64,000 nt of DNA. Origin: Legionella spiritensis (GTDB lineage: Bacteria > Pseudomonadota > Gammaproteobacteria > Legionellales > Legionellaceae). Positions 1-9,324 of this stretch are shown in pieces (position 1 is the first letter of the stretch; every line of letters begins with the position of its first letter). Under the pieces are notes generated by a model, which was not told the DNA's origin, made no database searches, and was given only the letters and a program-made list of their open reading frames with translations. The translations under genes and the position numbers were made by a program. The DNA is taken from positions 1,762,501 through 1,826,500 of the forward strand of contig NZ_LT906457.1 of NCBI RefSeq assembly GCF_900186965.1. The letters are read 5' to 3'.

Positions 1-614
1 ACAATGCCATTATCCGTTACGGACTCCGTACTGAACCGGAGCTTGTACGAATGTTTGACAAGGCAAAGGTGGCCTATCCACCAAAGGAAGTGGCTTTATT
101 GGCCTTTAAAAAAGAACGATATATTGAAATGTGGGCTAAAGACAATAATCAACCATGGCGACTTGTTCACAAATATCCTCTGACGGCGTTTAGTGGACGT
201 CTGGGACCTAAATTAAAGGAAAGAGACGGCCAAATCCCCGAAGGGATCTACCGGTTGGTTAATTTTAATCCTTTTAGTTCCATGCACTTATCCATGATGA
301 TCGATTACCCTAACAACTTCGACAAGTTGCAAGCCAGTAAAGACGGACGGCGCAGATTGGGAAATAATATATTCATTCATGGCAAATCGTTATCCGTAGG
401 TTGTCTGGCCGTCGGTAATCACGCTATTGATCAACTTTTTTTACTGTCCAGACGAGTCGGACTTAATAACATTAAATTAATTATCGCGCCTAATGATTTA
501 CGCAAGGAAAAACCGGCAACCACTAATTTTGCCCAACCACGCTGGTTGCCCGAATTATACAAGCAAATTGAAACGGCTCTTCGACCGTTTCCCGTAAAAA
601 AACGCGTCGTCTAA
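1..614 (+). CDS. L,D-transpeptidase (YafK/YkuD-type), 5' end outside window
   Basis: Probable murein L,D-transpeptidase family protein acting in the periplasm or envelope. The reading frame stays open from the first bases of the window through the internal ATG at 51, so the N-terminus, including any signal peptide, lies upstream and the gene is partial. Counting from the ATG at 51, the active-site signature lies at about residues 110-123: IHGKSLSVGCLAVG, in which Cys is the expected nucleophile and the preceding His its partner. The SxGCxA form is the YafK-like variant rather than the classical SHGC[VI]R. The C-terminal tail is basic. It precedes the type I secretion genes on the same strand by about 170 bp. 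The family call is good; whether it cross-links peptidoglycan or anchors proteins cannot be seen. Confidence 0.75.
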   Translation, partial: NAIIRYGLRTEPELVRMFDKAKVAYPPKEVALLAFKKERYIEMWAKDNNQPWRLVHKYPLTAFSGRLGPKLKERDGQIPEGIYRLVNFNPFSSMHLSMMIDYPNNFDKLQASKDGRRRLGNNIFIHGKSLSVGCLAVGNHAIDQLFLLSRRVGLNNIKLIIAPNDLRKEKPATTNFAQPRWLPELYKQIETALRPFPVKKRVV

Positions 615-752
615 ATGATCTCCAATCAGCTTTGTTGTAATGCCGTACTTTATCCCCCGCCTCGCGTTGGATGACATCAACTTGAAGTAATCGAACAAAA
701 ACAGGATTTTCATCCGCGCTTATTGCCTTACTCTGAGAAATAAGAACTATAC

Positions 753-770
753 TGTTATTAAACAATAACA
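753..770. promoter_or_regulatory. inverted repeat upstream of lssB
   Basis: TGTTATT and AATAACA form a 7-bp inverted repeat with a 4-nt spacer, ending 11 nt before the lssB start codon. It could be an operator or a short leader hairpin over the initiation region. No regulator is identified. Confidence 0.3.
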
Positions 771-781
771 TAAAACGAGTT

Positions 782-2947
782 ATGTCCAACTTCAAAAATC
801 AATCCTGGTCTACTATTGATTTGACTACCTTGCCGCAGCATGATTCCCTGCTGGCATGCCTGGTTCTTATGACCCGATATTACCGTAATCCGTTTTCACC
901 CAAAGCATTGTCAGCCCGATTGCCCTTGCACGCAAACAAATTAACACCAGAATTAGTATCTCGTGCCGCCGCACGAGCCTCTTTACATACGGAAATAAAA
1001 GAAATACCGGCGGATCAAATTAGCGACCAGGATCTTCCTGTTATTTTATTACTCAAAAACAAGGAAGCCTGTCTGCTCATACAGGATAAGGACGGCTCGC
1101 GAAAAATCATTAATCCATTATCCTCTGACACTCTGTCAGAATGGATATCCATTGAAAAGGAATACAGCGGACAAAGTATATACCTGAAGCCGGAATACCA
1201 GTTCACAACCCGATCCGAGGAAACGCTGAATCAACCGCCTAAAAACTGGTTTTGGAAAGTTATTTTCAACGCCTGGCCTACTTATTCCGAAGTTCTGGTT
1301 GCCTCGCTTCTCGTTAATCTCTTCGCTTTGGTTATACCATTATTCACCATGAATGTTTACGACCGTGTCGTTCCCAATCATGCTATCAGCACGATGTGGG
1401 TTCTTGCCAGTGGCGTCGCTTTGGTGTTTTTCTTCGATCTCGTACTGAAAACTCTCAGGGCGTATTTTATCGATATTGCCAGTAAGCATTGTGATAAGGA
1501 ATTATCCGCTTCCATTTTTCAACAGATCCTCGGCATTAACATGATTCAACGACCAAAATCAGTTGGCGCCCTGGCTAATACTGTTCAATCTTTTGAAGTA
1601 TTTCGCGATTTTATAACGTCGAGCACCATAACCGTGTTGATTGACTTGCCTTTTTCACTTATTTTTATTTTTGTTATTTATTTGATTGCAGGAAACTTAT
1701 TCTGGATCCCTCTGGCAATCATCCCTGTAATTTTCGTAATCGGGTTTATTTTACAACTGCCATTAATAAAATTAACAAGACAATCGTATCAGTTCGCAGC
1801 TGAAAAACAGGCTACTCTTTATGAATCATTGTCTAATATAGAAACAATTAAAACAACTGGTGCGGAATCCGGCTTGCAATCACGTTGGGAGCAATTGATT
1901 GATTTGGCTGCAAAAAATGGGATTAAACTACGGATGATTGCCAATTCAAGCATTCATTTAAGTGTTTTTGCCCAACAAGCAGGAACAATATTTACCATTA
2001 TCGCAGGTGTGTATTTAATCAGTTCCGGGGACATCACCATGGGTGCTTTGATAGCCAGTACGATATTGACAGGACGGGCATTAGCCCCTATGACTCAGGT
2101 CGCCTCACTGTTTACCAGATATTACCAATCCGTCAATGCCTTAAAATCTCTCAATCGAGTTATGCAATTACCTTTGGATGTTAATGAAGAAAATCATTTT
2201 TTGCACAGACCCGCCCTGAAAGGCAATGTTGAATTTCAACACGTTTCGTTTTCATACGATGACAAACAGGTACAGGTTCTCAAAAACATTAATTTTAAAA
2301 TGCACCCCGGTGAGCGAGTAGCGATTATCGGACGTATCGGCTCGGGGAAATCCACTCTTGCCCGCCTGCTTCTTAAATTGTTCTTGCCCACGGAGGGAAC
2401 AATCCTGCTGGATGGCACGGATTATCGCCAGATTAACCCCGACGATCTGCGTCAACAGATTGGCTATGTACCTCAGGATGTATCGCTTTTTTATGGCAGC
2501 GTCCGGGAAAATATTTCCATCGGGGCACCTTTTATTGATGACGCGTCGTTGATTAAAGCGGCCAATATTGCAGGTATCGGTGCATTTACCAACAAACACC
2601 CGGATGGTTTTGACCGGCAGGTGGGTGAAAGAGGCGGTGAATTATCGGGAGGACAAAGGCAGGCTGTGGCTATAGCCAGGGCATTATTACGCAATCCTCA
2701 ACTTCTGATACTTGACGAACCAACTTCATCCATGGATGACAACAGTGAAAAGCGGTTCAAGCAACAATTAACCAAACACTTAACCGATCAACACACACTC
2801 ATCCTGATTACACATAAGATCTCCATGCTGGAACTTGTCGACAGGATTATTGTATTAGACGACGGCCTGCTTATTGCCGATGGTAAAAAAGACGCTGTGT
2901 TGTCAGCATTACGTTCCGGCCTGCCTGTTAAAAAGGAATCGACGTGA
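782..2947 (+). CDS. lssB: type I secretion ABC transporter (LssB-like)
   Basis: Inner-membrane permease-ATPase of a type I secretion system, exporting unfolded substrates with an HlyD-type adaptor and a TolC-type channel. Residues 1-130 form a C39-peptidase-like domain whose expected catalytic Cys is Ser (HDSLLACL), so it is probably a non-proteolytic substrate-docking domain. Hydrophobic membrane segments fill about 160-450. The nucleotide-binding domain follows, with Walker A GRIGSGKST at 517-525, signature LSGGQ from 621 and Walker B LLILDEPT from 641. Its 721 residues fit the HlyB/LssB family. The stop overlaps the lssD start (GTGA), so the two are translationally coupled. No TolC gene or obvious RTX substrate is in the window. 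The lss name is by family resemblance and neighbourhood with pilBCD. Confidence 0.88.
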   Translation: MSNFKNQSWSTIDLTTLPQHDSLLACLVLMTRYYRNPFSPKALSARLPLHANKLTPELVSRAAARASLHTEIKEIPADQISDQDLPVILLLKNKEACLLIQDKDGSRKIINPLSSDTLSEWISIEKEYSGQSIYLKPEYQFTTRSEETLNQPPKNWFWKVIFNAWPTYSEVLVASLLVNLFALVIPLFTMNVYDRVVPNHAISTMWVLASGVALVFFFDLVLKTLRAYFIDIASKHCDKELSASIFQQILGINMIQRPKSVGALANTVQSFEVFRDFITSSTITVLIDLPFSLIFIFVIYLIAGNLFWIPLAIIPVIFVIGFILQLPLIKLTRQSYQFAAEKQATLYESLSNIETIKTTGAESGLQSRWEQLIDLAAKNGIKLRMIANSSIHLSVFAQQAGTIFTIIAGVYLISSGDITMGALIASTILTGRALAPMTQVASLFTRYYQSVNALKSLNRVMQLPLDVNEENHFLHRPALKGNVEFQHVSFSYDDKQVQVLKNINFKMHPGERVAIIGRIGSGKSTLARLLLKLFLPTEGTILLDGTDYRQINPDDLRQQIGYVPQDVSLFYGSVRENISIGAPFIDDASLIKAANIAGIGAFTNKHPDGFDRQVGERGGELSGGQRQAVAIARALLRNPQLLILDEPTSSMDDNSEKRFKQQLTKHLTDQHTLILITHKISMLELVDRIIVLDDGLLIADGKKDAVLSALRSGLPVKKEST

Positions 2948-4077
2948 AATACAGAGAAAAACCGCGTATATTCGCACACCTCATATTGTGGAGTACCGCC
3001 CTTTTTTTAATAATCGCCCTGATTTGGTCTCATTATGCCATATTGGATGAGGTCACCGTCGGTACTGGAAAAGTCATTCCATCCAGTCAAATTCAAATTA
3101 TCCAGAACCTTGAAGGAGGTATTGTAGAAAAACTGTTTGTAAAGGAAGGAGATATTGTCAAAGCCAATCAAATACTTATGCAAATAGATAACACACGATT
3201 CAAGTCCACTTTTGAGGAAAATCAGAAAAAGATTATTTTATTGCAATTGGAAATATTGCGTATAAACGCTCAAATGAAAGATCAACCCTTTCAGATTCCG
3301 GAAACGTTATTGCCAGGTAATGAAACGCTCGTTCATGCGGAAGAACAACTTTACCATTCAAAAAAGGAGGAATTAATACAATTGAATAACGCACTGGATC
3401 TGGCACAGCAGGAACTTGACTTATCCAGACCGCTTATCAGCAAAGGCGCGGTATCTAAAGTTGAAATATTAAGGCTGCAGCGTACTGTGAACGAAATCAA
3501 AGGTAAAATTTCCCAGTTCAAATCAGAGGCGCTGGAAAAACTGAATAAGGCGAAAGGAGAACTGGCGGCATTAATGGAAACACAAATTGCGAATAAAGAT
3601 AGATTGCATCGTACAACAGTGCGTTCCCCTGTCAAAGGCATTGTAAAACGGATAAAAATTAATACCCTGGGTGGTGTTATCCAGCCCGGTATGGATATTA
3701 TTGAAATCGTTCCTCTTGATGACACCCTGCTCATTGAAGCAAGGATCAAACCTGCGGATATAGGATTTATCAAACCCGGGCAATCCGCTATGGTTAAAAT
3801 AACCGCGTACGACTTTTCCATTTATGGCGGAATGAAAGGAAATGTAGAGCAAATCAGCGCGGACACCATCACCGACGACAGCAATGGCAAAGAAGAGACT
3901 TATTATATAATCCGGGTACGCACCGAAAAAAACTACCTTGGCACTCCAGCCAGACCGCTCTATATCATTCCGGGTATGTTGGCTACGGTTGATATTCTGA
4001 CCGGACATAAATCAGTTCTTGACTATCTCCTAAAACCCATCCTCAAAGCCAAACAGACGGCCTTACGCGAACGCTAG
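2944..4077 (+). CDS. lssD: type I secretion membrane-fusion protein (LssD/HlyD-like)
   Basis: Periplasmic adaptor linking the LssB-type exporter to an outer-membrane channel. It starts at a GTG that overlaps the lssB stop by 4 nt. A single N-terminal transmembrane helix (about residues 10-28) is followed by a biotinyl-lipoyl-like half motif (QNLEGGIVEKLFVKEGD), an alpha-helical coiled-coil hairpin over about 85-205 rich in Leu, Glu and Lys, the second lipoyl half (RSPVKGIVKRI) and a beta-barrel domain. Length (377) and order match HlyD/LssD proteins. It is the last gene of the pair and is followed by a strong hairpin before the convergent hpt gene. Confidence 0.88.
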   Translation: MKYREKPRIFAHLILWSTALFLIIALIWSHYAILDEVTVGTGKVIPSSQIQIIQNLEGGIVEKLFVKEGDIVKANQILMQIDNTRFKSTFEENQKKIILLQLEILRINAQMKDQPFQIPETLLPGNETLVHAEEQLYHSKKEELIQLNNALDLAQQELDLSRPLISKGAVSKVEILRLQRTVNEIKGKISQFKSEALEKLNKAKGELAALMETQIANKDRLHRTTVRSPVKGIVKRIKINTLGGVIQPGMDIIEIVPLDDTLLIEARIKPADIGFIKPGQSAMVKITAYDFSIYGGMKGNVEQISADTITDDSNGKEETYYIIRVRTEKNYLGTPARPLYIIPGMLATVDILTGHKSVLDYLLKPILKAKQTALRER

Positions 4078-4084
4078 TATCTTT

Positions 4085-4120
4085 ACGTGTCAGGGCTGCC
4101 AATGTGACAACCTGACACGT
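4085..4120. terminator. hairpin between convergent lssD and hpt
   Basis: ACGTGTCAGG and CCTGACACGT form a perfect 10-bp stem with a 16-nt loop, placed just after the lssD stop and before the hpt stop on the other strand. There is no clear T-tract, so it may act as an RNA 3'-end stabiliser or a weak two-way terminator. Confidence 0.55.
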
Positions 4121-4162
4121 ATGCGTTGAATGATTCGAATGTGTTATGATCAAATGACCACG

Positions 4163-4726
4163 CTACTCATGTTCGGGTGCCACAACAAATATTCCGGGCG
4201 CGTTGCGAAGATACTCCTTATAATCCATTCCATAGCCGAAAATATAATGATCATCGACCTGTAAGCCGACAAAATCAGCCTGTTTAAGCCCGTTCGGCAC
4301 TCGTTTATGATGTTTGTCAACCAATACTGCGCAATAGACATCACCAGCACCCATTTTTTTAATCTCTTCAATAATGGCCGCGAGCGTCACACCACCGTCA
4401 AGGATATCATCCACAACCAGAACCGTTCGGTTGGTCATATCCACACTGGGCTTTACTTTCCAAACCAGCTCACCGCCGGCAATTTCTCCCCGGTATCGGG
4501 TAGCGTGAACATAATCCACTTCGAGAGGAAAATCCAGGCGCGGCAACAAGTTTCCCATGGGCACAAGCCCTCCGATCATGACGCATAAAATAATCGGATT
4601 TTTGTCATGTAATTGCTCCTGTATATTAATCGCCATGCGATCAAGAGCGGCCTCAACTTCTTTGGTTGTAAAGAGAAGTGTGGATTTTTGATAAACATCT
4701 TTTATCTTTTCTGGTATATCATCCAT
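4163..4726 (-). CDS. hpt: hypoxanthine-guanine phosphoribosyltransferase
   Basis: Cytosolic purine-salvage enzyme that transfers ribose-5-phosphate from PRPP to hypoxanthine or guanine. The type I phosphoribosyltransferase PRPP loop [15 protein letters not shown] lies at about residues 103-117, and the Lys-containing purine pocket follows (VDKHHKR). Its 187 residues are normal for bacterial Hpt. An AGGATC ribosome-binding site precedes the ATG. A perfect 14-bp palindrome lies about 30 bp upstream, and a half copy of the intergenic repeat family sits between this gene and the next. The gene is convergent with lssD. Confidence 0.9.
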   Translation of the reverse strand: MDDIPEKIKDVYQKSTLLFTTKEVEAALDRMAINIQEQLHDKNPIILCVMIGGLVPMGNLLPRLDFPLEVDYVHATRYRGEIAGGELVWKVKPSVDMTNRTVLVVDDILDGGVTLAAIIEEIKKMGAGDVYCAVLVDKHHKRVPNGLKQADFVGLQVDDHYIFGYGMDYKEYLRNAPGIFVVAPEHE

Positions 4727-4755
4727 CGAAGATCCTGTGTGGGTTATTTAATTAA

Positions 4756-4769
4756 GTCAGTATACTGAC
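4756..4769. promoter_or_regulatory. perfect 14-bp palindrome upstream of hpt
   Basis: GTCAGTATACTGAC is self-complementary and lies about 30 bp upstream of the hpt start codon, an operator-like position. The binding protein is unknown. Confidence 0.35.
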
Positions 4770-4774
4770 GCTCA

Positions 4775-4808
4775 GTAGCCCGTCATGAAGGTGAAGCCGT
4801 AATGCAAG
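4775..4808 (+). repeat. half copy of the GTAGCCCG intergenic repeat
   Basis: Only the left hairpin half of the dispersed two-hairpin repeat is present: it begins GTAGCCCGTCATGAAGG and fades after TAATGC. The right half with the CGGGCTAC end is missing. It lies between hpt and the DUF1820 gene. Confidence 0.7.
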
Positions 4809-4819
4809 ACAGGATAAGG

Positions 4820-5158
4820 CTACTCTCTCTCTTTACGTTTTCCGGATACAGGGAACATACTTACCTTACTATCGTTTCCTGCCATATCTCTCACCTTCGC
4901 GACACCTTGTTTGTCCACTTCGTCAATCCTGAAAACAGAATGCATGGGTATAAACGTACGCTTTACATGGCTGAATTCCAGCTTGAGACGCTCTTCCGAC
5001 GGATCAACAACAAGCGACGTATTTTCTCCAAAAACAAACTCTTCAATTTCAAGAAAACCAAACATCTCACTTTCACTCACTTTACGTGCGTAAATCTCAT
5101 AAACCGCGTCTTGATTGGCAAACGTAATTCGATATATTTGTTTTTTTGACATAAACAA
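4820..5158 (-). CDS. DUF1820 family protein
   Basis: Small cytosolic protein of 112 residues with no signal peptide or membrane segment. The sequence opens with SKKQIYRITFANQDAVYEIYAR and continues as mixed beta segments with a highly charged C-terminus (GKRKERE). This matches my recollection of the DUF1820 family, short conserved proteins of gammaproteobacteria without an assigned function. Translation may start at either Met1 or Met3 (MFMSKK). It lies between hpt and a methyltransferase on the same strand, but gaps of about 90-125 bp leave the operon link uncertain. Confidence 0.7.
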   Translation of the reverse strand: MFMSKKQIYRITFANQDAVYEIYARKVSESEMFGFLEIEEFVFGENTSLVVDPSEERLKLEFSHVKRTFIPMHSVFRIDEVDKQGVAKVRDMAGNDSKVSMFPVSGKRKERE

Positions 5159-5283
5159 TGTCCGGAAATCCAGCTTGGGGAGATTATACCGAAACTAAAG
5201 GCTGTCGTCATGGGATTATTTGGCTGTAAATTGAGTATAGCTTTGCCGTGGGTCATTGTATAAAAAATATCGTTGTTTATCTT

Positions 5284-6057
5284 TTACCGATCCGATTGCC
5301 TGTCATGATGTTTTTCTCGACATATTGGCTTAAACAATGCTGATGCAGGCTCCGGCAACATGTCCTGCTTGCTCTGTAACAGGAAATCAGGATGCTGTTC
5401 CACAAATTTTTGCACGACCAGGCAATAGAATCCGGCCGGCATGAGCGAAACCATTTTCCCGATTTCATTGAGAATTTCCAATCTGGCAAGCAGACGTTCA
5501 TTTTTAAACGGTGGGATGTAAAAAAACGAGTTTAAATGGCACTGAATATATCCACGATGCAACAAGGCTCGCTTCAGGGAAAATACGGATTTTGGATATC
5601 CATGAGCAAACCCATAACAATGAGTTCGCGCGTACCTGAGCCATACGCCCCACAGACTGATCGGGTTAATACCTAAAAATACAATATGCCCCATAGGCTT
5701 TAAAACGCGATCAATTTCATCCAATGGTTTTTGAAACGCGGGAAATGCCTCCATGGTTAATGGTGCCACAACACAGTCCACACTGTTTCTGTCCAGAGGT
5801 AACTGATTCAATTTGCAGGCAACAGTCGTAACCTGGCTATTCCATTGGGGCGTCGCCAGCCATTTATGCTGGAAAAGCAGGTTTTCCAGCCACAAATTCT
5901 CACCACCGCTTCCCAACTGCAACAGGATATCACCATGTAACAACAGGCCGAGATGAGATAGTTCCGTTGCAAACGCTTTGGCAACATTTCTGCCCAACGG
6001 GGTCACAAACCATTCATCCAGTGCGGAAAAACTGTTTATTTGCACTTGGTAAGACAA
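5284..6057 (-). CDS. class I SAM-dependent methyltransferase
   Basis: Cytosolic methyltransferase-fold protein of 257 residues. The SAM-binding motif I is seen as LLQLGSGGENLWLE at about 45-58, the acidic motif is weak, and a post-I segment SVDCVVAPLTMEAF at about 93-106 is followed by EIDRVLKPMGHIVFLG, typical of the motif III region. The substrate is not evident. It starts at TTG with a GGGGCGAAGA stretch just upstream. It is divergent from pilB, and methyltransferases of this type sit beside pilB in related genomes as I recall them, so the position may be conserved without functional linkage. Confidence 0.7.
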   Translation of the reverse strand: MSYQVQINSFSALDEWFVTPLGRNVAKAFATELSHLGLLLHGDILLQLGSGGENLWLENLLFQHKWLATPQWNSQVTTVACKLNQLPLDRNSVDCVVAPLTMEAFPAFQKPLDEIDRVLKPMGHIVFLGINPISLWGVWLRYARTHCYGFAHGYPKSVFSLKRALLHRGYIQCHLNSFFYIPPFKNERLLARLEILNEIGKMVSLMPAGFYCLVVQKFVEQHPDFLLQSKQDMLPEPASALFKPICREKHHDRQSDR

Positions 6058-6319
6058 ATCTTCGCCCCGGGCATTTAGATAAAATATCTATTTTTTACCA
6101 CGAGCTCAACCCAACAGCAAGCAACAGCCCAATATATAGGCAATCAGCAAAGCTTGTCCACTCCATTCAATAGTGAGGTTTATGCAAAACTTCAACCCGG
6201 GAGCACTTAGCACAAATGGATATATTTTGCAGTCAGAAAAACCAGGGATGACGCGCAATAGTGCAACAATCATAATTTTTGACTATATTTTACATAAAAT
6301 ATAAAGGTATATCCTTAAG

Positions 6320-8044
6320 ATGGCTACTGCTGCAGAAGAACAACGTTTACAAGGTATTGCCCAGCTCATGGTCCACGAGAATCTCCTGGATAAGGAGATG
6401 GCTATGGAATACCAGAATCAGGCTCAAGCCAATAAACAGAGTTTGCTGCAATATCTTGTGGCAAACGAAGTCTTGTCCGCTGAAAAAATTGCGCTCAGTG
6501 TCGCAAATAATTTTGGTGTACCGCTCATCGACCTGGATTGCATAGAACCGGATACTTTGCCAACCACCCTCGTGAATGAAAAATTAATACGGCGTCATGC
6601 CATTATTCCCCTATTCACCCGGGGCAATCATCTTTATCTTGCTACCGACGATCCCAGCAAACAAGCCTCGTTAAAGGAAATCCAGTTTCATACGGGTCTT
6701 CATTCCAATGCGATCGTTGTAGAGACGAACAAACTAAGCAAACTGATAGACAAACTGCTGAATGAAAAGGAAAGTCAGGGTTTAACCGATTATGTGGATG
6801 ATTCCAGTGATCTTGAAGGGCTTGAAATCAGTGCGGAAGATGAAGAACAGGACATGGATGCCTCATCTTCGGCCAACGACGATGCACCCGTCGTAAAATT
6901 CGTCAACAAGATTCTGGTGGAAGCCATTAAAAACGGCGTTTCAGATATTCATTTTGAGCCTTATGAGAAAGAATATCGTATACGATACCGTCAAGACGGC
7001 ATTCTTACGGAAGTCGCCACCCCTCCCGTAAGTCTGTCCAGCCGGATTACATCACGCATCAAAATCATGTCAAATCTTGATATTTCCGAACGACGCATCC
7101 CTCAGGACGGGCGCTTTAAAATGAAGTTATCGCGAACCAGAGCCATAGACTTTCGCGTTAGTACCTGCCCTACTGTCGGTGGAGAAAAAGTAGTAATGCG
7201 TATACTGGATCCGGGTTCAACCAAACTCGGCATCGAAGCGTTAGGATTTAATCCTGATCAAAGGAAACACTTCCTGCACGCCATAGAAAAACCCCAGGGA
7301 ATGATTTTAGTAACCGGCCCGACAGGGAGCGGAAAAACCGTAACGCTTTACACGGCGCTCAATATCCTGAATACCAAGGAAGCCAACATCTCTACGGCGG
7401 AAGATCCGGTAGAGATAAAAGTTCCCGGAATTAATCAAGTGAATATTAACCCTAAAGCGGGATTAACATTTTCCGGTGCACTTCGATCATTTTTACGCCA
7501 GGATCCGGACATTATTATGGTTGGGGAAATTCGTGATCTTGAGACGGCAGAAATCGCCGTTAAAGCGGCACAGACCGGACATTTGGTTCTGTCAACACTA
7601 CATACCAACAGCGCGGCTGAAACCCTGACCCGCCTGCTGAATATGGGCGTTCCTTCCTTTAACATTGCCAGCTCGGTTACTCTGCTCATAGCACAACGAC
7701 TGGCAAGGCGATTATGCGAAAGTTGCAAGGCACCACGTGATGATTTCACCATTGAAAGCCTGATGGAGCTGGGGTACAGCAATGAAGAGGCAAAATCATT
7801 AAAACCCTATAAAGCGGTTGGATGCAGCCAGTGCACTAACGGATATCGAGGGCGTATCGGTTTGTTTGAAGTTCTCCCCATGTCAAAAGCCATAGGGGAA
7901 TTGATCATGAAAGGCGGCAACTCTCTGGACATTCTTAAGCAAGCCCAATCCGAGGGGATGTTAACCATACACGAATCCGGCTTAAAAAAAATTCAGGAAG
8001 GCATGACCACTATTGAGGAGGTCAATCGGGTAACCGTTGATTAA
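6320..8044 (+). CDS. pilB: type IV pilus assembly ATPase PilB
   Basis: Cytoplasmic hexameric ATPase that powers pilin polymerisation at the base of the type IVa pilus. An N-terminal T2SSE-N domain covers about residues 50-150. The core has Walker A GPTGSGKT at 333-340, a degenerate Walker B region with GEIRD at about 402-406, and His-box residues (TGHLVLSTLHT). A zinc-binding tetracysteine is present as C466xxC469 and C502xxC505. Its 574 residues are the normal PilB length. It is first of pilB-pilC-pilD, with 6 nt to pilC. AT-rich sequence with a TTGACT hexamer lies upstream, but no convincing -10 at standard spacing. Confidence 0.95.
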   Translation: MATAAEEQRLQGIAQLMVHENLLDKEMAMEYQNQAQANKQSLLQYLVANEVLSAEKIALSVANNFGVPLIDLDCIEPDTLPTTLVNEKLIRRHAIIPLFTRGNHLYLATDDPSKQASLKEIQFHTGLHSNAIVVETNKLSKLIDKLLNEKESQGLTDYVDDSSDLEGLEISAEDEEQDMDASSSANDDAPVVKFVNKILVEAIKNGVSDIHFEPYEKEYRIRYRQDGILTEVATPPVSLSSRITSRIKIMSNLDISERRIPQDGRFKMKLSRTRAIDFRVSTCPTVGGEKVVMRILDPGSTKLGIEALGFNPDQRKHFLHAIEKPQGMILVTGPTGSGKTVTLYTALNILNTKEANISTAEDPVEIKVPGINQVNINPKAGLTFSGALRSFLRQDPDIIMVGEIRDLETAEIAVKAAQTGHLVLSTLHTNSAAETLTRLLNMGVPSFNIASSVTLLIAQRLARRLCESCKAPRDDFTIESLMELGYSNEEAKSLKPYKAVGCSQCTNGYRGRIGLFEVLPMSKAIGELIMKGGNSLDILKQAQSEGMLTIHESGLKKIQEGMTTIEEVNRVTVD

Positions 8045-8050
8045 GAGATC

Positions 8051-9277
8051 ATGGATAAAAATAAAAATGCCAACGCCATAATCAGCTACCAATGGGAGGG
8101 CGTCAACAAAACGGGTGAAAAAGTCAATGGCATCATTGATGCCAGAAGCCTGGCATTGGCAAAAGCGGACTTGCGTAAACAAGGCATCATTACTAAAAAA
8201 GTGATTAAAAAAAGAAAACCCCTGTTTGACAAAAAAAACAAAAAAATAACCCAGGGCGACATCACTGTCTTTAGCCGACAGATGGCTACCATGATCGAGG
8301 CGGGTATTCCCCTGGTACAATCGTTCGATATTGTTTCCAAGGGACAGAGTAATAACCGTATGCGCGACTTGATTGATGGCGTAAAAAAAGATGTGGAAAC
8401 AGGGCTGACTTTAGCGGAAGCGTTGCAAAAACACCCCGAATACTTTAACGATCTGTTTTGTAATCTGGTCGATGCCGGTGAAAAATCAGGTTCTCTGGAA
8501 ATTATGCTTGATAAGGTCGCCACCTATAAGGAAAAAATTGAAACCATCAAGAAAAAAATTAAAAAAGCGCTCACATATCCCATGGCCGTACTGGTTGTGG
8601 CATTCATTGTAACAGCCGCGTTATTAATCTTTGTAGTACCACAATTTCAATCGTTATTTGAAGGATTCGGAGCGGATCTTCCAGCCATGACCAAAGCGGT
8701 TGTGGAATTGTCTCACTTTTTCCAGGCGTATTGGTATCTTATATTCGGCGTGCTGGGCGGCCTCATTTATTCATTTGTCTATGCCAAAAATCATTCGCCA
8801 AATTTTGCGCAAACGATTGACCGCTCGATGCTTAAATTTCCGGTTATTGGCCCCATTCTTGAAAAAGCGGCTATCGCACGCTTTTCCCGTACCTTATCCA
8901 TTACCTTTGCAGCGGGTTTGCCTCTGGTTGACGCCCTGAAATCGGTATCCGGCGCTACAGGTAACATTCTCTACGCCAAGGCCACTGATAAAATCAGGGA
9001 GGATGTATCTACAGGCCAGCAAATGCAGGTTGCTATGGACAACACTCATTTGTTTCCCAACATGGTCATTCAAATGGTCGCTATCGGCGAGGAGTCCGGA
9101 GCCCTGGAACAAATGCTTGGTAAAGTAGCTGATTTTTATGAGGAAGAAGTGGATAATGCGGTTGACTCTTTAAGTAGTTTGCTGGAACCTATTATCATGT
9201 CAATTTTGGGTATCCTGGTCGGGGGATTGGTAGTTGCAATGTATCTGCCTATTTTCAAACTGGGTTCCGCCGTATAA
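8051..9277 (+). CDS. pilC: type IV pilus inner-membrane platform protein PilC
   Basis: Polytopic inner-membrane platform that couples PilB to pilin insertion. It has two T2SF (GspF-like) cytoplasmic helical domains at about residues 75-200 and 280-400, each starting with a FSRQMATMIEAGIPL or FSRTLSITFAAGLPL stretch and containing a VxxGEESGxL/AGEKSGSL motif. Three membrane helices lie at about 175-195, 225-245 and 378-400. Length (408) is standard. A basic N-terminus precedes the first domain. It lies 6 nt after pilB and 47 nt before pilD. Confidence 0.95.
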   Translation: MDKNKNANAIISYQWEGVNKTGEKVNGIIDARSLALAKADLRKQGIITKKVIKKRKPLFDKKNKKITQGDITVFSRQMATMIEAGIPLVQSFDIVSKGQSNNRMRDLIDGVKKDVETGLTLAEALQKHPEYFNDLFCNLVDAGEKSGSLEIMLDKVATYKEKIETIKKKIKKALTYPMAVLVVAFIVTAALLIFVVPQFQSLFEGFGADLPAMTKAVVELSHFFQAYWYLIFGVLGGLIYSFVYAKNHSPNFAQTIDRSMLKFPVIGPILEKAAIARFSRTLSITFAAGLPLVDALKSVSGATGNILYAKATDKIREDVSTGQQMQVAMDNTHLFPNMVIQMVAIGEESGALEQMLGKVADFYEEEVDNAVDSLSSLLEPIIMSILGILVGGLVVAMYLPIFKLGSAV

Positions 9278-9324
9278 ACAGGGTAAAATGATATTTTATT
9301 CTGTGGTATTAACCTGACACAGGA

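Noticed and set aside
523-795. 90-codon open frame on the minus strand across the spacer before lssB
   Set aside because: It overlaps the 3' end of the transpeptidase gene and the lssB start, has no family-like sequence and no good ribosome-binding site; the plus-strand genes explain the region.
6279-6305. sigma-70 promoter for pilB (TTGACT with TATAAA)
   Set aside because: The only -10-like hexamers lie 10 or 15 bp from TTGACT, outside the usual 16-18 bp, so it is too weak to list.
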